This document shows, piece by piece, positions 42,949-54,523 of a stretch of DNA of 64,000 nt. Each line of letters starts with the position of its first letter. The first letter of the stretch is position 1. The notes beneath the pieces were generated by a model that made no database searches, was not told where the DNA came from, and worked only from the letters and a program-made list of their open reading frames with translations. Source of the stretch: Calendula officinalis (taxonomy: Eukaryota; Streptophyta; Magnoliopsida; Asterales; Asteraceae); contig OY970823.1 in assembly GCA_963853835.1 (NCBI GenBank), forward strand, positions 67,279,845-67,343,844. Direction: 5' to 3'. The translations under genes were made by a program, and so were the position numbers.

Positions 42949-45900
42949 ATGGAAGGAAGATGGAGCAGAATATGGTTTGTAATGATATTGCTTTTGGTTT
43001 CAAGCTTTTCTCATATTCAAGGACAACCTGCTACCAATAATCAACCAGGTGTGCCCACATATTTGCTTTCAATGATTTATTTAGCAAAAATGATACAAAA
43101 TAAATATATGTTAGTTTGTAATTTTAAAGCTTTAGAGTAAATTATATAAATTGTTCATGTGGTTTTTTAAATTATATAATTTTATCTATAAACCTTTTCT
43201 TTTAAGAGTTTGTCCCTGTGGTTTTCGATTACCCGAATTTCTATCTTTAAGTCTAATTGTATTTAAATTGGTCCGTTAAATTACATCACATGCCAAACAT
43301 TTATCCTGTGACTGTTGCGTAAGAGTGGATTTATATCTATTACTTATTTTAATGACACATAATTTACTCATTTGCCCATTGCATGACTTTAACCCATGAC
43401 TTATATAAGTATAGATCATGGATAACATCTTATAATTTATATCAATACCACTAAACTATAATATCTTGGGTTTTATATCTATTACTTAATACGCTTCTAA
43501 CTATTATATTTTCAAAGTTTCAAACACGCATATATAATAAAATTTAAACTCCTAACATTTCATAACTCATAATAGGGGTGGCAATTAAGGTCGGGTTCGG
43601 GTTGACAGGTTCGGGTTCGCAGGTTGGCGGGTCAGAAATGTTAAACCCGAAACCGAATTGTTAAATGGGTCAGATATCTCAACCCTAACCTGTTTAACTT
43701 CAACCCAAACCTAACCCATATAACCCATTTAATAAAATGGGTTAAACAGGTTATCAGGTCACAAAAGTTAAGCGGGTCAAACAGGTCAAAATGTTGTTGG
43801 TATTACACAAATTCATAACAAAATACTAAACACCAAATTATTAAGTAACATTTTTACTTTTTATCTAACTATTAATTAGGTCTTAACTAGTAAACTATAA
43901 ATTAAGTATTAATATATATTTTTTAAAATATATTTTTTAATAACTAAACGGGTTGACGGGTCAACCCATTTAAATTATCATTGACCCGAACCTAACATGT
44001 TTATTAAACGGGTCAGCTGACTCAACCGAGACTGACCGCATTATTTTTTACCCCAACCTAAACCTGTTTATTTTCGTGTTGGTTTCGGGTCGGGTCACAA
44101 AATTACCACCCTAATTCATATGTCCATTGCTTCCAGTATGCAACATTTCAGTTTTTATTTGTTATTTTTGTCATATTAAGGCCACGTCACATAATATATT
44201 AACGCAACACAACTCCTATTCTATTAAGCAGACGCAAGACAAATATCAGATGATACAGTTAGGCCCGATCCTTTGGAAAACCTAAGAAAATACAAGGGTG
44301 GATATGACATTACAAACATTCATTATTGGAGTGTAAGTTCAGTTAACTTATTTTTTATTATATTCAAGGTGATATATATATATCACAAAAATTTATTCAC
44401 ACACTAAAACTGACATTTTAGTATACTAGCTTATATAATTTGTTGTAAAACTTGTACAATTTGGTGAAACAAGTAGTTTTTATGATGTATATATCATATT
44501 ATATAGCAATTATGTTTAATTAGTGTTTATATGAAATATGTTATAAGTTTGATTGTAACATCTACAATGTTGTTGCAGTCAACTGCATACACAGGAATAG
44601 CAGGATATGTGCTTGGTGCTTTATGGCTCTTATGCGGCGACGTTTTTGGAATATTCCTTGTAGCAAAAACATGTTGCAAAACAAACAGGAAACTGAAAAA
44701 ACACAAAAAACTAACATCCCAGAAGCAATATTACCTTTGGCACGTCATTCTTGCTGCTATTTTCACACTTTTGGCCATGTAAGCCTTCAATTTCATTACT
44801 ACAACTAATATATTATTACAAGGTTACACAAAAACGAAGTCATTACCTATAATAATATTTACCAATGGCAAATACTATTATGTCAATTATTTACGTACAT
44901 GAGATGCAATGCAATATATATGTTAGTTTATACATACGATGTGTGTATTTACAAATCCATCGTGAAGCGCAATCCTCGTTGATATATGTATACTAAAGTA
45001 TTTTCATTTTTATTTCAGAGTTGGAACTAGTTTGGTACTCGGAGGAAATACAAAATTCCATTCGAGGGTCGATACAATAATTGATATTATTATTGATACG
45101 GCCGATGAGGCATCAATGACGATATATAATACAACCGGAGCAATGAAAATGACACGTGCTAATTTAGAAGGAACAAACGTTGATGCAAGTACCACACGGT
45201 TTCTTGACTCCACTTCTAGGCAGCTCGACTCTACAGCTGATGATATACAACGACAAGCTAGAAAAAATCGACATAGGATTGATCTAGGGCTCCGTATTTT
45301 GTAAGTTTCTTTTTGTCTATATGATGTCATAAAACGAACATGTTGGATAACAAGTGAAAAAATTCATAGTTGATTCATATCACCTTTTATCCAAAATCAA
45401 TTAATTTTTTTTTAAATATGTTAAAGAAAATGTATATTATATATTTATATTATGAGTTTTGATAATGACAGCACTTAGGGCTGTCAATAAGTGCATAAGA
45501 GTTGTATATTTATTTATGGAGAGAAGTAATTTCTAAAATTCATGAGGTAGTTATAGATTGGTGTACAAATTTTTTATGCATGTCTATTGACAGTCCTTAG
45601 AGTATGTTCTTATCAAAACCCTTATATTAACAATAATTCAGCTTATAAAATAAATTTGATATTATTATGCATAAAGGAAAAGACATTTTGGGCGATTTTG
45701 ACTTTTTCTTTTGACTATTTTTTATTTGACTTGGTTGACATTTTTGAATTATCGCATCTCGGTCAATTTACTCGATTCTTTGTTTGGGTTGCTAAACAGT
45801 GGTGGTGTCTATGATTGCAGGTATATAGTAAGCACCGTTATTTTTGCGCTTAATTTGGTTGCCGTGATTGCATTAGCAGGTGCGTTTTATAACTATTTAA

Positions 45901-48008
45901 CTCACGATTCATTCTACTAATTTCGAACAGAAAATTGTAATCAAGGGGCTAGCAGATTCAGTCCCCTCCAATTTATGTAGTTAACTAAGAGATATTTTTT
46001 TTTTGAACAGCAACTAAGAGATATAATCAAATTAAAAACACAATTAATTATATAAATTTCGCTAAATTCATAGTTTTTTCTGTTTTTACTGCTAACTGAA
46101 ACCTTTCTTTGTGGCATGTAGTCGTTGGGATCATTAAAATAAGGCGAGCTCTTTACATGTAAGTTTAGTCGAACAAGTTTTTTTTAAATTTATTTTTTTA
46201 AAAAGTATATATTCCCATTATAATGGGTTCCCCGGATGGCCGAGCAAGATACTCTTTTATTTATCTCACATTGATTTTGATTGTAACAAATGCAGATTGA
46301 TTGTTTTGTGTTGGTTAATCACGGTTCTATGTTGGGTGTTCTTCGGGGCGTATTTCTTCTTATCACGGTATGTTTCTTTTCGATCCGTTTCACTTTTGGC
46401 ACATATTTATGCGTATTTACATTCGACTTCATTAAACCGATTATAATGAAATTCTTTAGATTTGCGGGCGATACTTGCACAGCACTTGAGAGTTTCCAAC
46501 AAGATCCTTACAACAATAGCTTGAGTTCAATCCTTCCTTGTGATGAATTGCTTTCAGCAGAATCCGTCCTTAACGATGTCAGTGCAGTCGTTTATAACCT
46601 AGTCAACGAGGTACCCGACCCATATTATTTTATTTGTTTTAACTACCCCAAAATGTATTTTATGAAGTTGATTGACTGGGTCTTCTACTACCCTAAATTA
46701 TTAAATGTGCAGCATGACACAGTGAACTTGCAAAAATAATCAGTTTAGTACATTAATTTGTTAGTTTCATCGTGGTTTCTTACATGATCTAAATAAAATA
46801 CAAGTTCATCAAATGACGTAAGAATTCAAGACCAAATTAGTGAGTCAAGTTACTAAAATTGACTATTTTTCCATATTCATTGTACCATGTTTTATCTTAA
46901 ATAGTTTAGAGAACTAGAAGACTAAGTCAACCAAATTCAGGGTACTAAAATACATTTTCGTCTTTTAACTAATATGTTGAGCACCAAATTTTAAACTCTA
47001 AACACCGATCCCTAAAGTTGTTAGAAGCTGTAATATAACAATTGTTTAAAAAACTATAGGTGAATGCTAACATATCTCGGATGCAACAAGATTCGTCTTT
47101 TGGAGTATGTAACCCGTTCTCCGGGCCACCGGAGTACAATTACCAGCCAAACAACTGCTCGGAGAACGATATTAAGATCGGTGACATCCCTGAGGTACGA
47201 TGTACACATAAAATTACCCTTAACCTAATATTAATCGCTAAAGGTAGGGGTGTCATTTCTGACCCGACCCGAAACTCGACCTGAGACCGACACAAAAATA
47301 AACTGGTTAGGTTTGAGGTAAACAAGTTGTGATTAGTTTTGGGTCGATCCAACTAACCTATTTATTAAATGAGTTCGGGTTGATGATACTTTAAATGAGT
47401 TGACCCGTCAACCCAACTAATTATTAAAAATGTTAAATGTCTAAAAATAGATATATTTATACATTCGTAGTTCATAAATATATTTGAAAAATAGATATAT
47501 ATTTAAAATATAGATATACTTTAATAGGTTCTGCATACTGTCATTTTCCTTTTAAACCCTTGCACTTTCTTGACATCTCATGTTTCTGTTTTTCTTGAAG
47601 CTATTGAGGTTGATAACTTGTGTCGATCCCGCGGACGGAGTCTGCAACGGAGGAATTCCCATCTCGGGAAACGATTTTAGGACAGCCGTTGCATACACGA
47701 GCTCGATTCAAATACTCTTAAATTCGTACCCGGGAATGGAAAGGCTCCTTCATTGTCAAACAGTGAGAGATGCATTTTCTGAAATCGTTGAAAACCACTG
47801 CAAACCCGTAAAAAGAGATGTAAAGATTGTGTGGGCAGGATTAGTGTTTCTATCAATAGTAATGGTGTTTTTAGTTTTTACATGGATTATTGAGGCATAC
47901 CATGAACGTAATCATCGGTTTTCTGATGGATCGGTGAAGCCTCATCATGCCGATGATATGATCGAGATTGAATCCGGAAGAATTGAAGAAATTATAGAAA
48001 AGGTGTAA
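42949..48008 (+). CDS. Multi-pass membrane protein, plant 'plasma membrane fusion protein' family, complete
   Basis: Ten exons: 42949-43048, 44232-44332, 44579-44778, 45019-45300, 45821-45879, 46122-46158, 46296-46367, 46460-46610, 47060-47194 and 47601-48008. They total 1545 nt (514 aa) in consistent phase. An upstream in-frame ATG at 42925 would add eight residues. The start MEGRWSRIWFVMILLLVSSF is a signal peptide. Then come RPDPLENLRKYKGGYDITNI and HYWSSTAYTG, which match the plant family containing At2g12400 and At2g25270. Hydrophobic helices follow at YVLGALWLLCGDVFGIFLVA, WHVILAAIFTLLAIVG, IVSTVIFALNLVAVIALA, LIVLCWLITVLCWVFFGAYF and VWAGLVFLSIVMVFLVFTWI. Two large Cys-containing outer loops lie between them. 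The five-helix plus signal-peptide topology recalls prominin/Tweety proteins, which is inference. The molecular function is not established. Introns hold three transposon relics. Confidence 0.88.
43130..43290. repeat. Relic of a Mutator-like TIR in intron 1
   Basis: The sequence AGAGTAAATTATATAAATTG followed by 'ttcatgtggttttttaaattatataattttatc...gtccctgtggttttcgatta' is a diverged copy of the terminal region of the 37236-38534 element. The other end is missing or too diverged. Confidence 0.5.
43572..44112. mobile_element. hAT-like MITE rich in GGGTTCGGG words, in intron 1
   Basis: The left end ATAGGGGTGGCAATT and right end AATTACCACCCT are inverse. Flanks AACTCATA (43564-43571) and AATTCATA (44113-44120) match at 7 of 8 bases, consistent with a hAT duplication; exact ends may shift by one or two bases. 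The interior has GGTTCGGGTTGACAGG, AACCCGAAACCG and GGGTCGGGTCACAA. Non-coding. Confidence 0.65.
45478..45596. mobile_element. Tourist-like MITE with TTA duplication, in intron 4
   Basis: This 119-bp element has ends GGGCTGTCAATA and TATTGACAGTCC, an 11/12 match after inversion, flanked by TTA at 45475-45477 and 45597-45599. A 3-bp TWA duplication is characteristic of PIF/Harbinger elements. Confidence 0.7.
46195..46265 (+). repeat. SINE-like dispersed repeat (ACGGGCTCCCCGG family), copy 3
   Basis: The core TATAATGGGTTCCCCGGATG followed by GCCGAGCAAGATACTC parallels copies at 6592 and 35815. It is short and diverged, and lies in the intron before exon 7. Confidence 0.4.
46735..46965. mobile_element. 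Mutator-like MITE relic (ACCCTGAACTTG family), in intron 8
   Basis: The right part AAATTCAGGGTACTAAAATA followed by CATTTTCGTC and the left part 'aatcagtttagtacattaattt' correspond to the ends of the element at 607-947, with heavy divergence. A target duplication was not found. Confidence 0.45.
47225..47430. repeat. Degenerate hAT-like relic (GACCCGACCCG), in intron 9
   Basis: It begins GGTAGGGGTGTCATTTCTGA and continues CCCGACCCGAAACTCGACC, and later GTTGACCCGTCAACCCAAC. The composition resembles the 43572-44112 element. The far terminus is not recognisable. Confidence 0.4.
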
Positions 48009-48572
48009 ATAGTAATCGATAGACGATTTAAAAGGGGTCATGCATGCATCCTTGATCAAAGCTAATCAAGAGATGATGAGGGTACTAATTAAATCTAGTA
48101 AACATTTAGAAAATTGGAAGAAAGAAATTAAGAAGGTTTGTTCAATTGTTGATTTGTTATGTATAGATTACTGAGGCAATATATATGGGGACAAACCCCA
48201 CAAGCCATGTATTGAGATGATATAAGTTTTTATGATAAAATTTAAGTTTTTGATGATGACATTTTGAAGAATCGAAATGTTATTTAGTTTTCTGATACCA
48301 ATTCCTTTTGTATGTAATAAATTGTATCTATATTGATTTGTTGTTAAAATGTCTTTTTAGATAAGGTATGATAATTAAAGATGAAGAACAGAGTTGTGTG
48401 TTAACGGAATAGTAAAGATTTCTAAACATAATTTTTTAGAGCTAACGAGTTTAATTAATTGGAAAAAGATAATGATTATCATTAACAAAACAATTGTTAA
48501 ATCACACGTACTATTAACTGAGAATATCTTTGTAAAAAACTTACCTGCACTCATATTTCTACTCTGCTTGCA
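48009..48572. other. 3' region of the membrane-protein gene and promoter of the ASCH gene
   Basis: Polyadenylation-type AATAAA-like words occur near 48320. There is no repeat with clear ends and no open frame of interest. The two genes are on the same strand, 565 bp apart. Confidence 0.45.
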
Positions 48573-51500
48573 ATGGAAGAACACCGGCACGACGGCGTGC
48601 AGGTGGAGCAACCGTCAATCTCGACGTTCCAACTGAAAGACTTCATAGAACCGTTATTAAACTTCACCCTCACTTTATCCATTGAAGAAACCCTAGATAT
48701 AGGTTTATCGAATGAATTCTGCTCGAATCTCCTTCGAGAAGACGAACATGATCGCACCCACCTCTCTTCAACTTCATCTTCAGGTATCCGCCTCAATTCT
48801 CCACATATCAAGTCAATTCATTCAGATTCATTTCGGTTATCCACGTATTTCCCCCTTGATTGTATGTTAGGGTTTCAACACGGAATTTGTCGATGATCAA
48901 ATTGAATGAACACTAATTTTAAGTGTGCTGAAAGTAATTGAAATTTGCAGATCTTAATGAAGGTGTTCCTGCCTATCCTTTATATAAGCATTTAGCATCT
49001 GCTTTGTGCAAGTTGATATCCTCTGAGACTGTTGTTAGAATGTATGCAAATATGGCGTCGATCCATGAAAACTCTTCATTGAAACAGAAAGAATACGAGT
49101 GGAACAGAATTATATTGGAAAAAGGATCTGATCTAATAAAAGTATGTTTATATGTGTAATAATATCATTAGATTATTTTTTTGGATTAAAATTTTTGTAT
49201 CATAACCAGATGTTAGATACTGTGGAGTTTGATCTTCATGTTCAGGAGCCATTTTTCACGCAACTTAAAGGTTCTACAATTATATTTTGTTCTGTTTGTT
49301 ACTATAGTACACAGTGTGCTTGAAAACTAATTTCTCTAGTGATTTTCATTATTGCAGATGGGCATAAAACCATTGAAGGAAGGTGTGCTGGTGGTGGTTA
49401 CAATCGGTATGACGTGCAAATGTTATTAGCATACGTAACTACATATTTTATTTCAACGGACTAATTTGCAGTTGCATATTTTATGATGGAAAGTATTGTG
49501 AAAAATTCCTTGTTATTGTTTTAAATTCCAAGTTTTAGTTTTCATTCATTGACCTCCAAAAGCGTACACTTTTATATCTTGACTACAAAAGAAATATTAA
49601 TAAGGGGCATTTGAGTCATTTTAGGCCGTTAACCCTTTATTTGTTCTTGCTTACCTTGTTCTTTAATTGTTTTTATTTGTCAGTATTCAACCAGGATCTT
49701 TGATTCTCTTCAACAAATGTTTGTTGCTTCAGGTTCAGGTATGTCACCTGCAATTTGTGTCTATTTTATCACTTGATCCCAAGTATTTAATTATTACATA
49801 AATTTGTGTATACTTTTTTATTTGTTGCTTTTAAAAAAAATCTTTTTTTTTTAAATTACAGAAACTTCATCGCTATGGTTCATTTTCTGAAATGCTAACA
49901 ACTGAAGATCTTGCTAAAGTTCTACCAGGTGTAGAAACTGTCAAAGAAGGTAATGAATTCTCCTTTCATATACATTAATTCATATAAATTGGCTGGATAA
50001 TAAATAAAATGGTATTACAGGGACACAAATTTATAGGAGATTTTACTCGGAAGAAAAGGAAAAGTCAAATGGGTTCTTGCAATTTTTCTTACGAAACCTG
50101 CATTACAACTTTATGATCATTTGGTTTCCATTCTTACGGTTAGTTGTTATAATTATCATTCACTCGTTATTTGTTTATAGAGACAGTTGGCTTACAAATA
50201 TGTTTATAAACTCTACTTACTGATGATTATTTATTTATTAATTATTATTTTATTTTATTTTTACAAATGGGTGTAAGGCATTGAGTTATGATGGTATTCA
50301 GAGGCTTTTGGGTATTTCACAAAGTGTAGGAACAGTTCCAGATGGACTCCCTTTGCCAAGATCAACACTACTTTCTGCTTTTTCATTGCCACATAATCCA
50401 GATGTATGATAACAATTTGTGATGGTTTTGTTATAAGTTTTATTTGTTGAATGCTAAAAAACTACACTCGAAATGTTATGTTATGTGCTGATGTCACATG
50501 CATATCATGTGATTATTTATGATTGATGTAATATTCATATTTGTAAGAGGTGGAAAAATGGGCAGATCTAGCGGGATGGGTAACGGGTGAAAACACTTAT
50601 TGTCCAAAAAAATATATTTTATTATACATAATTAGAGTATCAAATAGACAAATTTGATTAAAAAACTTATTTTATTTAGTATTAATCTAAAAAATGTACT
50701 TTGGGAGACTTTTGACATTACGTGTTTATACTGTTAGAAATTGAAATAAGTTAAATAACTTATAATATTTGTTTTACTCCCATAATCTCTGCTTATTGAC
50801 AACTTAATTTCCCTTTTTTGGTTGAGGTTAAAAGTTCGGTTTTGAATGATGGAGCTAGGGCTTTGGCTAAGCATGTGAACAGGAGCAATGGTAAATTTTG
50901 GGGGTCCTTCACGGGTAATGGTTAGTATTTACATCTTTAGTCCTTCCTTTATAACTAATATTTACAATTTTAGCCATTTAACTTGTTAGAGATAAAACAG
51001 AATGATAGAGATCGTGAAATCGAAATAGATATATATATATATATTGAACGAAATCGAAATAAGAACAATGATAAATCCTAATCTACCACAATAGAAAAGG
51101 GTAAAACCCTCTCTCAAAGCCAACAATGGCTAAGAACCTCTCAAAGCTAAAAGCTAAGAGTGTACAAAAACGCAATATTCCATCCTCCTAAAATGTAACC
51201 CTAATTTCTATTTATATATCATCCCTATATGTTACCCTTTTACCCCCTCTAGAAATAACTATTCTATTTCCTATCACAGAACCCCAAAATACATTGTTGA
51301 CCAACCCTTATTTTCATGGTTTTCAGATTCTCATAAGAATATGCTTGCATTAAAGGTAAATAATGATTTAATAGCCCATTGTTGCTGGCTAAATGTTCAT
51401 ATTGTTCAACCACACGGGCCTGTTTTTGAGATCCGATGGTTATGGTGCCCGATGGTCGTTAAACCCAACCAAGGTATCAAACTAATTTGTTATTTGTATT

Positions 51501-51649
51501 ATATGATACAAATAATATGCTTTACAACATACATGTCGAGTATATACTAGACAATATTATTATTATAATAATATATATTTTATTTGCAGTTCATTGGATT
51601 TCTTGAACCGTATATGGAAGATGGTTACACAAGGGGATGGAAACATTAA
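48573..51649 (+). pseudogene. ASCH-domain protein gene with two reading-frame breaks
   Basis: ASCH domains are putative RNA-binding folds named after the transcription coactivator ASC-1. Exons: 48573-48783, 48951-49141, 49210-49270, 49358-49406, 49684-49738, 49862-49949, 50021-50138, 50278-50403, 50827-50920, 51327-51473 and 51590-51649. The N-terminus is MEEHRHDGVQVEQPSISTFQ. The ASCH core reads EPFFTQLKDGHKTIEGRCAG, GGYNRIQPGSLILFNK and FSEMLTTEDLAKVLPGVETV. In the 50021-50138 exon the frame breaks after KSNG (near 50070-50074). A one-base loss there explains both the shifted family sequence (LAIFLTKPALQLYDHLVSIL) and the exon phase. In the 51327-51473 exon a second break near 51431-51436, after VFEIR, equals two missing bases mod 3. 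The end FIGFLEPYMEDGYTRGWKH is normal. Either the gene is recently inactivated or the assembly has base errors; the otherwise good conservation favours checking the latter. Confidence 0.8.
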
Positions 51650-53191
51650 AACATTAATTTACATGGGTGGTTCGGCAATGTTCTGTTTGACCGTTATGCC
51701 ATCTATGGTCAACTGTGGTCAAAGGCGAATAATGGAAACCAAAACAAGAAAAATGTTTTTTGATGAGTCAACGTCATTGTCTTGTGTGAGGATCAGTTAG
51801 TTAATGTTATTAAGTATTTGGAATGACAGTTTCATAAGATCCTCCAAGGCCGTACTGTGTACAATTTATAGAGACCAACAATGCCAGTAATCATATGATA
51901 TATGGAGACTTTTATTTTGATTTTAGGGATCCAACAACGTCGACCTTTTCAGCTTTCTATCTACCTGATAGATTTTTTTTTTTTTAATTCTTGTTATTTA
52001 AATGTTAGAGTAAATTACATGATTGGTCCATATGTTTCACTAAAAGTTATGGATTTTGTCACTAAATACCAAAATTTACACCGATAATCACTAATTTTGT
52101 TTATATTGATGGACTAGAATTTAACTAGTGATTCACTTTAACTTGCATTTTTGGTGTTCTCTACGGATAGAATTATGTCTATCTACATATTACTTCTTAT
52201 ATTCCCTTCATTTAAAGGAATTGGTATTGTTATTGTCATCTTATCAAAGTGTAAAAGAAGTTGCGTTAGGACACATGTCAAACGTATATCCCTTCCTATT
52301 TTTCTATTAAATTCTGTCTCCTATTTTGATCACCACCACTTTAAAATAATCACATTAATTAATCCTTTATTGAAATACAACTTGTAGCCTAGAAAAGACA
52401 TGTTCGAATGATAAGATGCAAACGTAGTCAATATGTCATTGTCGTTTGGCATAAATTTAATATGGAAGAAGTTCCATTTGATGCCACCAAGTTTTGGTTT
52501 TTTCGCCAACCATGTAGCTAAAGTTATATTCATCCCATGTATAATGATCATTTAATTAATTCTTTGGCCGGACCTATTCCTTACGAACCCAAAATTTATA
52601 TAGCTTAACCACAAGGTGCAGTTTAATTGTTAAATTTGATCTTTATAAAAATGAAATTTTTGGGGGTTTAACAAGTTCAATCCCTAGTAGCAAAAAAAAC
52701 TGGTGTGGCTACATATGTTCATCTGCATCGACATCGGACTACCCGCAAAGCGGATGGTCAACCTGAGATTCATAAGATCGCAAAGCGAGTGGAAATCATG
52801 ATTACCAAAAAAATCAATGCTATATTGGATTTTATTAATATAACTAATACGAAAAAATATTATTTATTCTAGCTTTATTGTTTTCGTGGATGTGACGTGC
52901 ATAAAAAAGCTTGTATTTGTTAAAGTGATGTTGTCACGTACACATTTAAAAAGTAACTCGGCCCCATACATTTTATTAACAAAAGTCCCAAATTCATAAT
53001 TTTTAATTTACAAGATTCCTTTAATATCAATTAATACAAGGACCCATAGACATAATTGAGTTTTTATAGGTTAATATAGCTTTGTAAATAATACTTATAA
53101 CAAAGTTATCAATAAGAAATCATTATTAAAAATCTAACGAACTTGTAAAATAAATTTAAAAACTCACATTATTTTGTCCTATTTTAAGAGT
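51650..53191. other. Spacer with transposon and SINE relics before the GRAS gene
   Basis: 51650-51900 is probably 3' UTR. 52009-52140 begins AGAGTAAATTACATGATTGG and resembles one terminus of the Mutator-like element at 37236. 52605-52735 is SINE-like: box-A-like CACAAGGTGCAGTTTAATTG and box-B-like GGTTTAACAAGTTCAATCCC. The rest is AT-rich; no gene is recognised. Confidence 0.45.
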
Positions 53192-54523
53192 ATGTTTAGG
53201 AGACGGCCAAAGGTTGATAGCCTACACGAATATATAAAAATAAACTCATCATTCATACACAAATATTCAATGGAGAGAACGCACCTCTCTCCCTACACCC
53301 ACCACCAAACAACCACCGGCAAACGCCACACGTACTCAGAATCCAGTAGCGGCGAGATATGCACCGATGATGATAAATGGGCATCGAAGCTTCTCCGGGA
53401 GTGTGCTCGGGCCATCTCCGACAAAGATTCCGGCAAGATCAACCATCTTTTATGGATGTTAAATGAACTATCTTCACCCTATGGTGATTGTGATCAGAAA
53501 TTAGCATATTACTTCTTGCAAGCACTTTTTTGCAAAGCTACTGAATCTGGCCAAAAGTGCTACAAAACATTGGTTTCCGTCGCTGATAAAAGCCATTGTT
53601 TTGATTCCGCAAGAAAACTTATTCTTAAGTTCCAAGAGGTTTCCCCATGGACAACTTTTGGTCATGTTGCATCAAATGGTGCTATTTTGGAAGCTTTTGA
53701 TGGTGAGAGTAAACTTCATATAATCGATATAAGCAACACACTTTGCACTCAATGGCCGACTTTGTTAGAAGCTTTAGCGACAAGAAGCGACGAAACACCG
53801 AGCTTAAAGCTAACAGTTGTTGTCACAGCAAGTATGGTGAGATCGGTTATGAAAGAGATTACTCAAAGAATGGAGAAATTTGCGCGTTTGATGGGAGTTC
53901 CGTTCGAGTTTAATGTGATAAATGGTTCAAATCGACCATTAAGACAACTTACTAAAGAAGAATTAGGTGTTCAAGATGATGAAGTTGTGGTTGTTAATTG
54001 TATTGGAGCTTTAAGAAGAATGGAAGTCGAAGAAAGAGATGGCATTATTCGGCTTTTTAGTTCTTTAAAGCCGCGAGTGGTGACAATAGTCGAAGAAGAA
54101 GCCGATTTCACAAGCTCTAGAAGTGATTTTGTCAAGTGTTTTGAAGAGTGTTTAAGGTATTACATGTTATATTTTGAGATGTTGGAAGAAAGTTTTACTC
54201 AAACGAGTAACGAACGATTGATGTTGGAACGAGAGTGTTCGAGAAGCATCGTTAGGGTTCTATCGTGCGATGACAAACAAAATATAGGTTCGGGAGATTG
54301 TGAAAGAAGGGAGAAAGGAAATCAATGGTGTGAGAGGCTTAAGGAGCATTTTTCGCCCGTATGTTATAGCGACGATGTGGTGGACGATGTAAAAGCGTTG
54401 CTAAGAAGGTACCGAACCGGATGGTCACTTCCACTTGATCAAACGAATTCGAGTAAAGATTCGGGAATTTACTTGGCATGGAAAGATGAACCCGTTGTCT
54501 GGGCTTCAGCTTGGAAACCCTAA
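53192..54523 (+). CDS. SHR: SHORT-ROOT-type GRAS transcription factor
   Basis: SHR-clade GRAS proteins move between cells and act with SCARECROW in root radial patterning and related asymmetric divisions. The gene is intronless, 443 aa from the ATG at 53192 (MFRRRPKVDSLHEY). The ATG at 53270 (MERTHLSPYTHHQ) is an alternative start giving 417 aa, and the frame upstream of 53192 opens only with TTG. The GRAS domain includes KWASKLLRECARAISDKDSG, INHLLWMLNELSSPYGDCDQ, RKLILKFQEVSPWTTFGHVA and the VHIID-type motif KLHIIDISNTLCTQWPTLLE. It also has the PFYRE-region SLKPRVVTIVEEEADF and a SAW end WKDEPVVWASAWKP. Near identity to SHR in the LHRI and VHIID parts makes the clade assignment strong. The N-terminal region is short and unlike Arabidopsis SHR, so a paralogue is likely. 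No defect is seen. Confidence 0.9.
   Translation: MFRRRPKVDSLHEYIKINSSFIHKYSMERTHLSPYTHHQTTTGKRHTYSESSSGEICTDDDKWASKLLRECARAISDKDSGKINHLLWMLNELSSPYGDCDQKLAYYFLQALFCKATESGQKCYKTLVSVADKSHCFDSARKLILKFQEVSPWTTFGHVASNGAILEAFDGESKLHIIDISNTLCTQWPTLLEALATRSDETPSLKLTVVVTASMVRSVMKEITQRMEKFARLMGVPFEFNVINGSNRPLRQLTKEELGVQDDEVVVVNCIGALRRMEVEERDGIIRLFSSLKPRVVTIVEEEADFTSSRSDFVKCFEECLRYYMLYFEMLEESFTQTSNERLMLERECSRSIVRVLSCDDKQNIGSGDCERREKGNQWCERLKEHFSPVCYSDDVVDDVKALLRRYRTGWSLPLDQTNSSKDSGIYLAWKDEPVVWASAWKP

Noticed and set aside
53174..53191. GRAS open frame beginning at 53174
   Set aside because: The first codon there is TTG, not ATG; the first in-frame ATG is at 53192.
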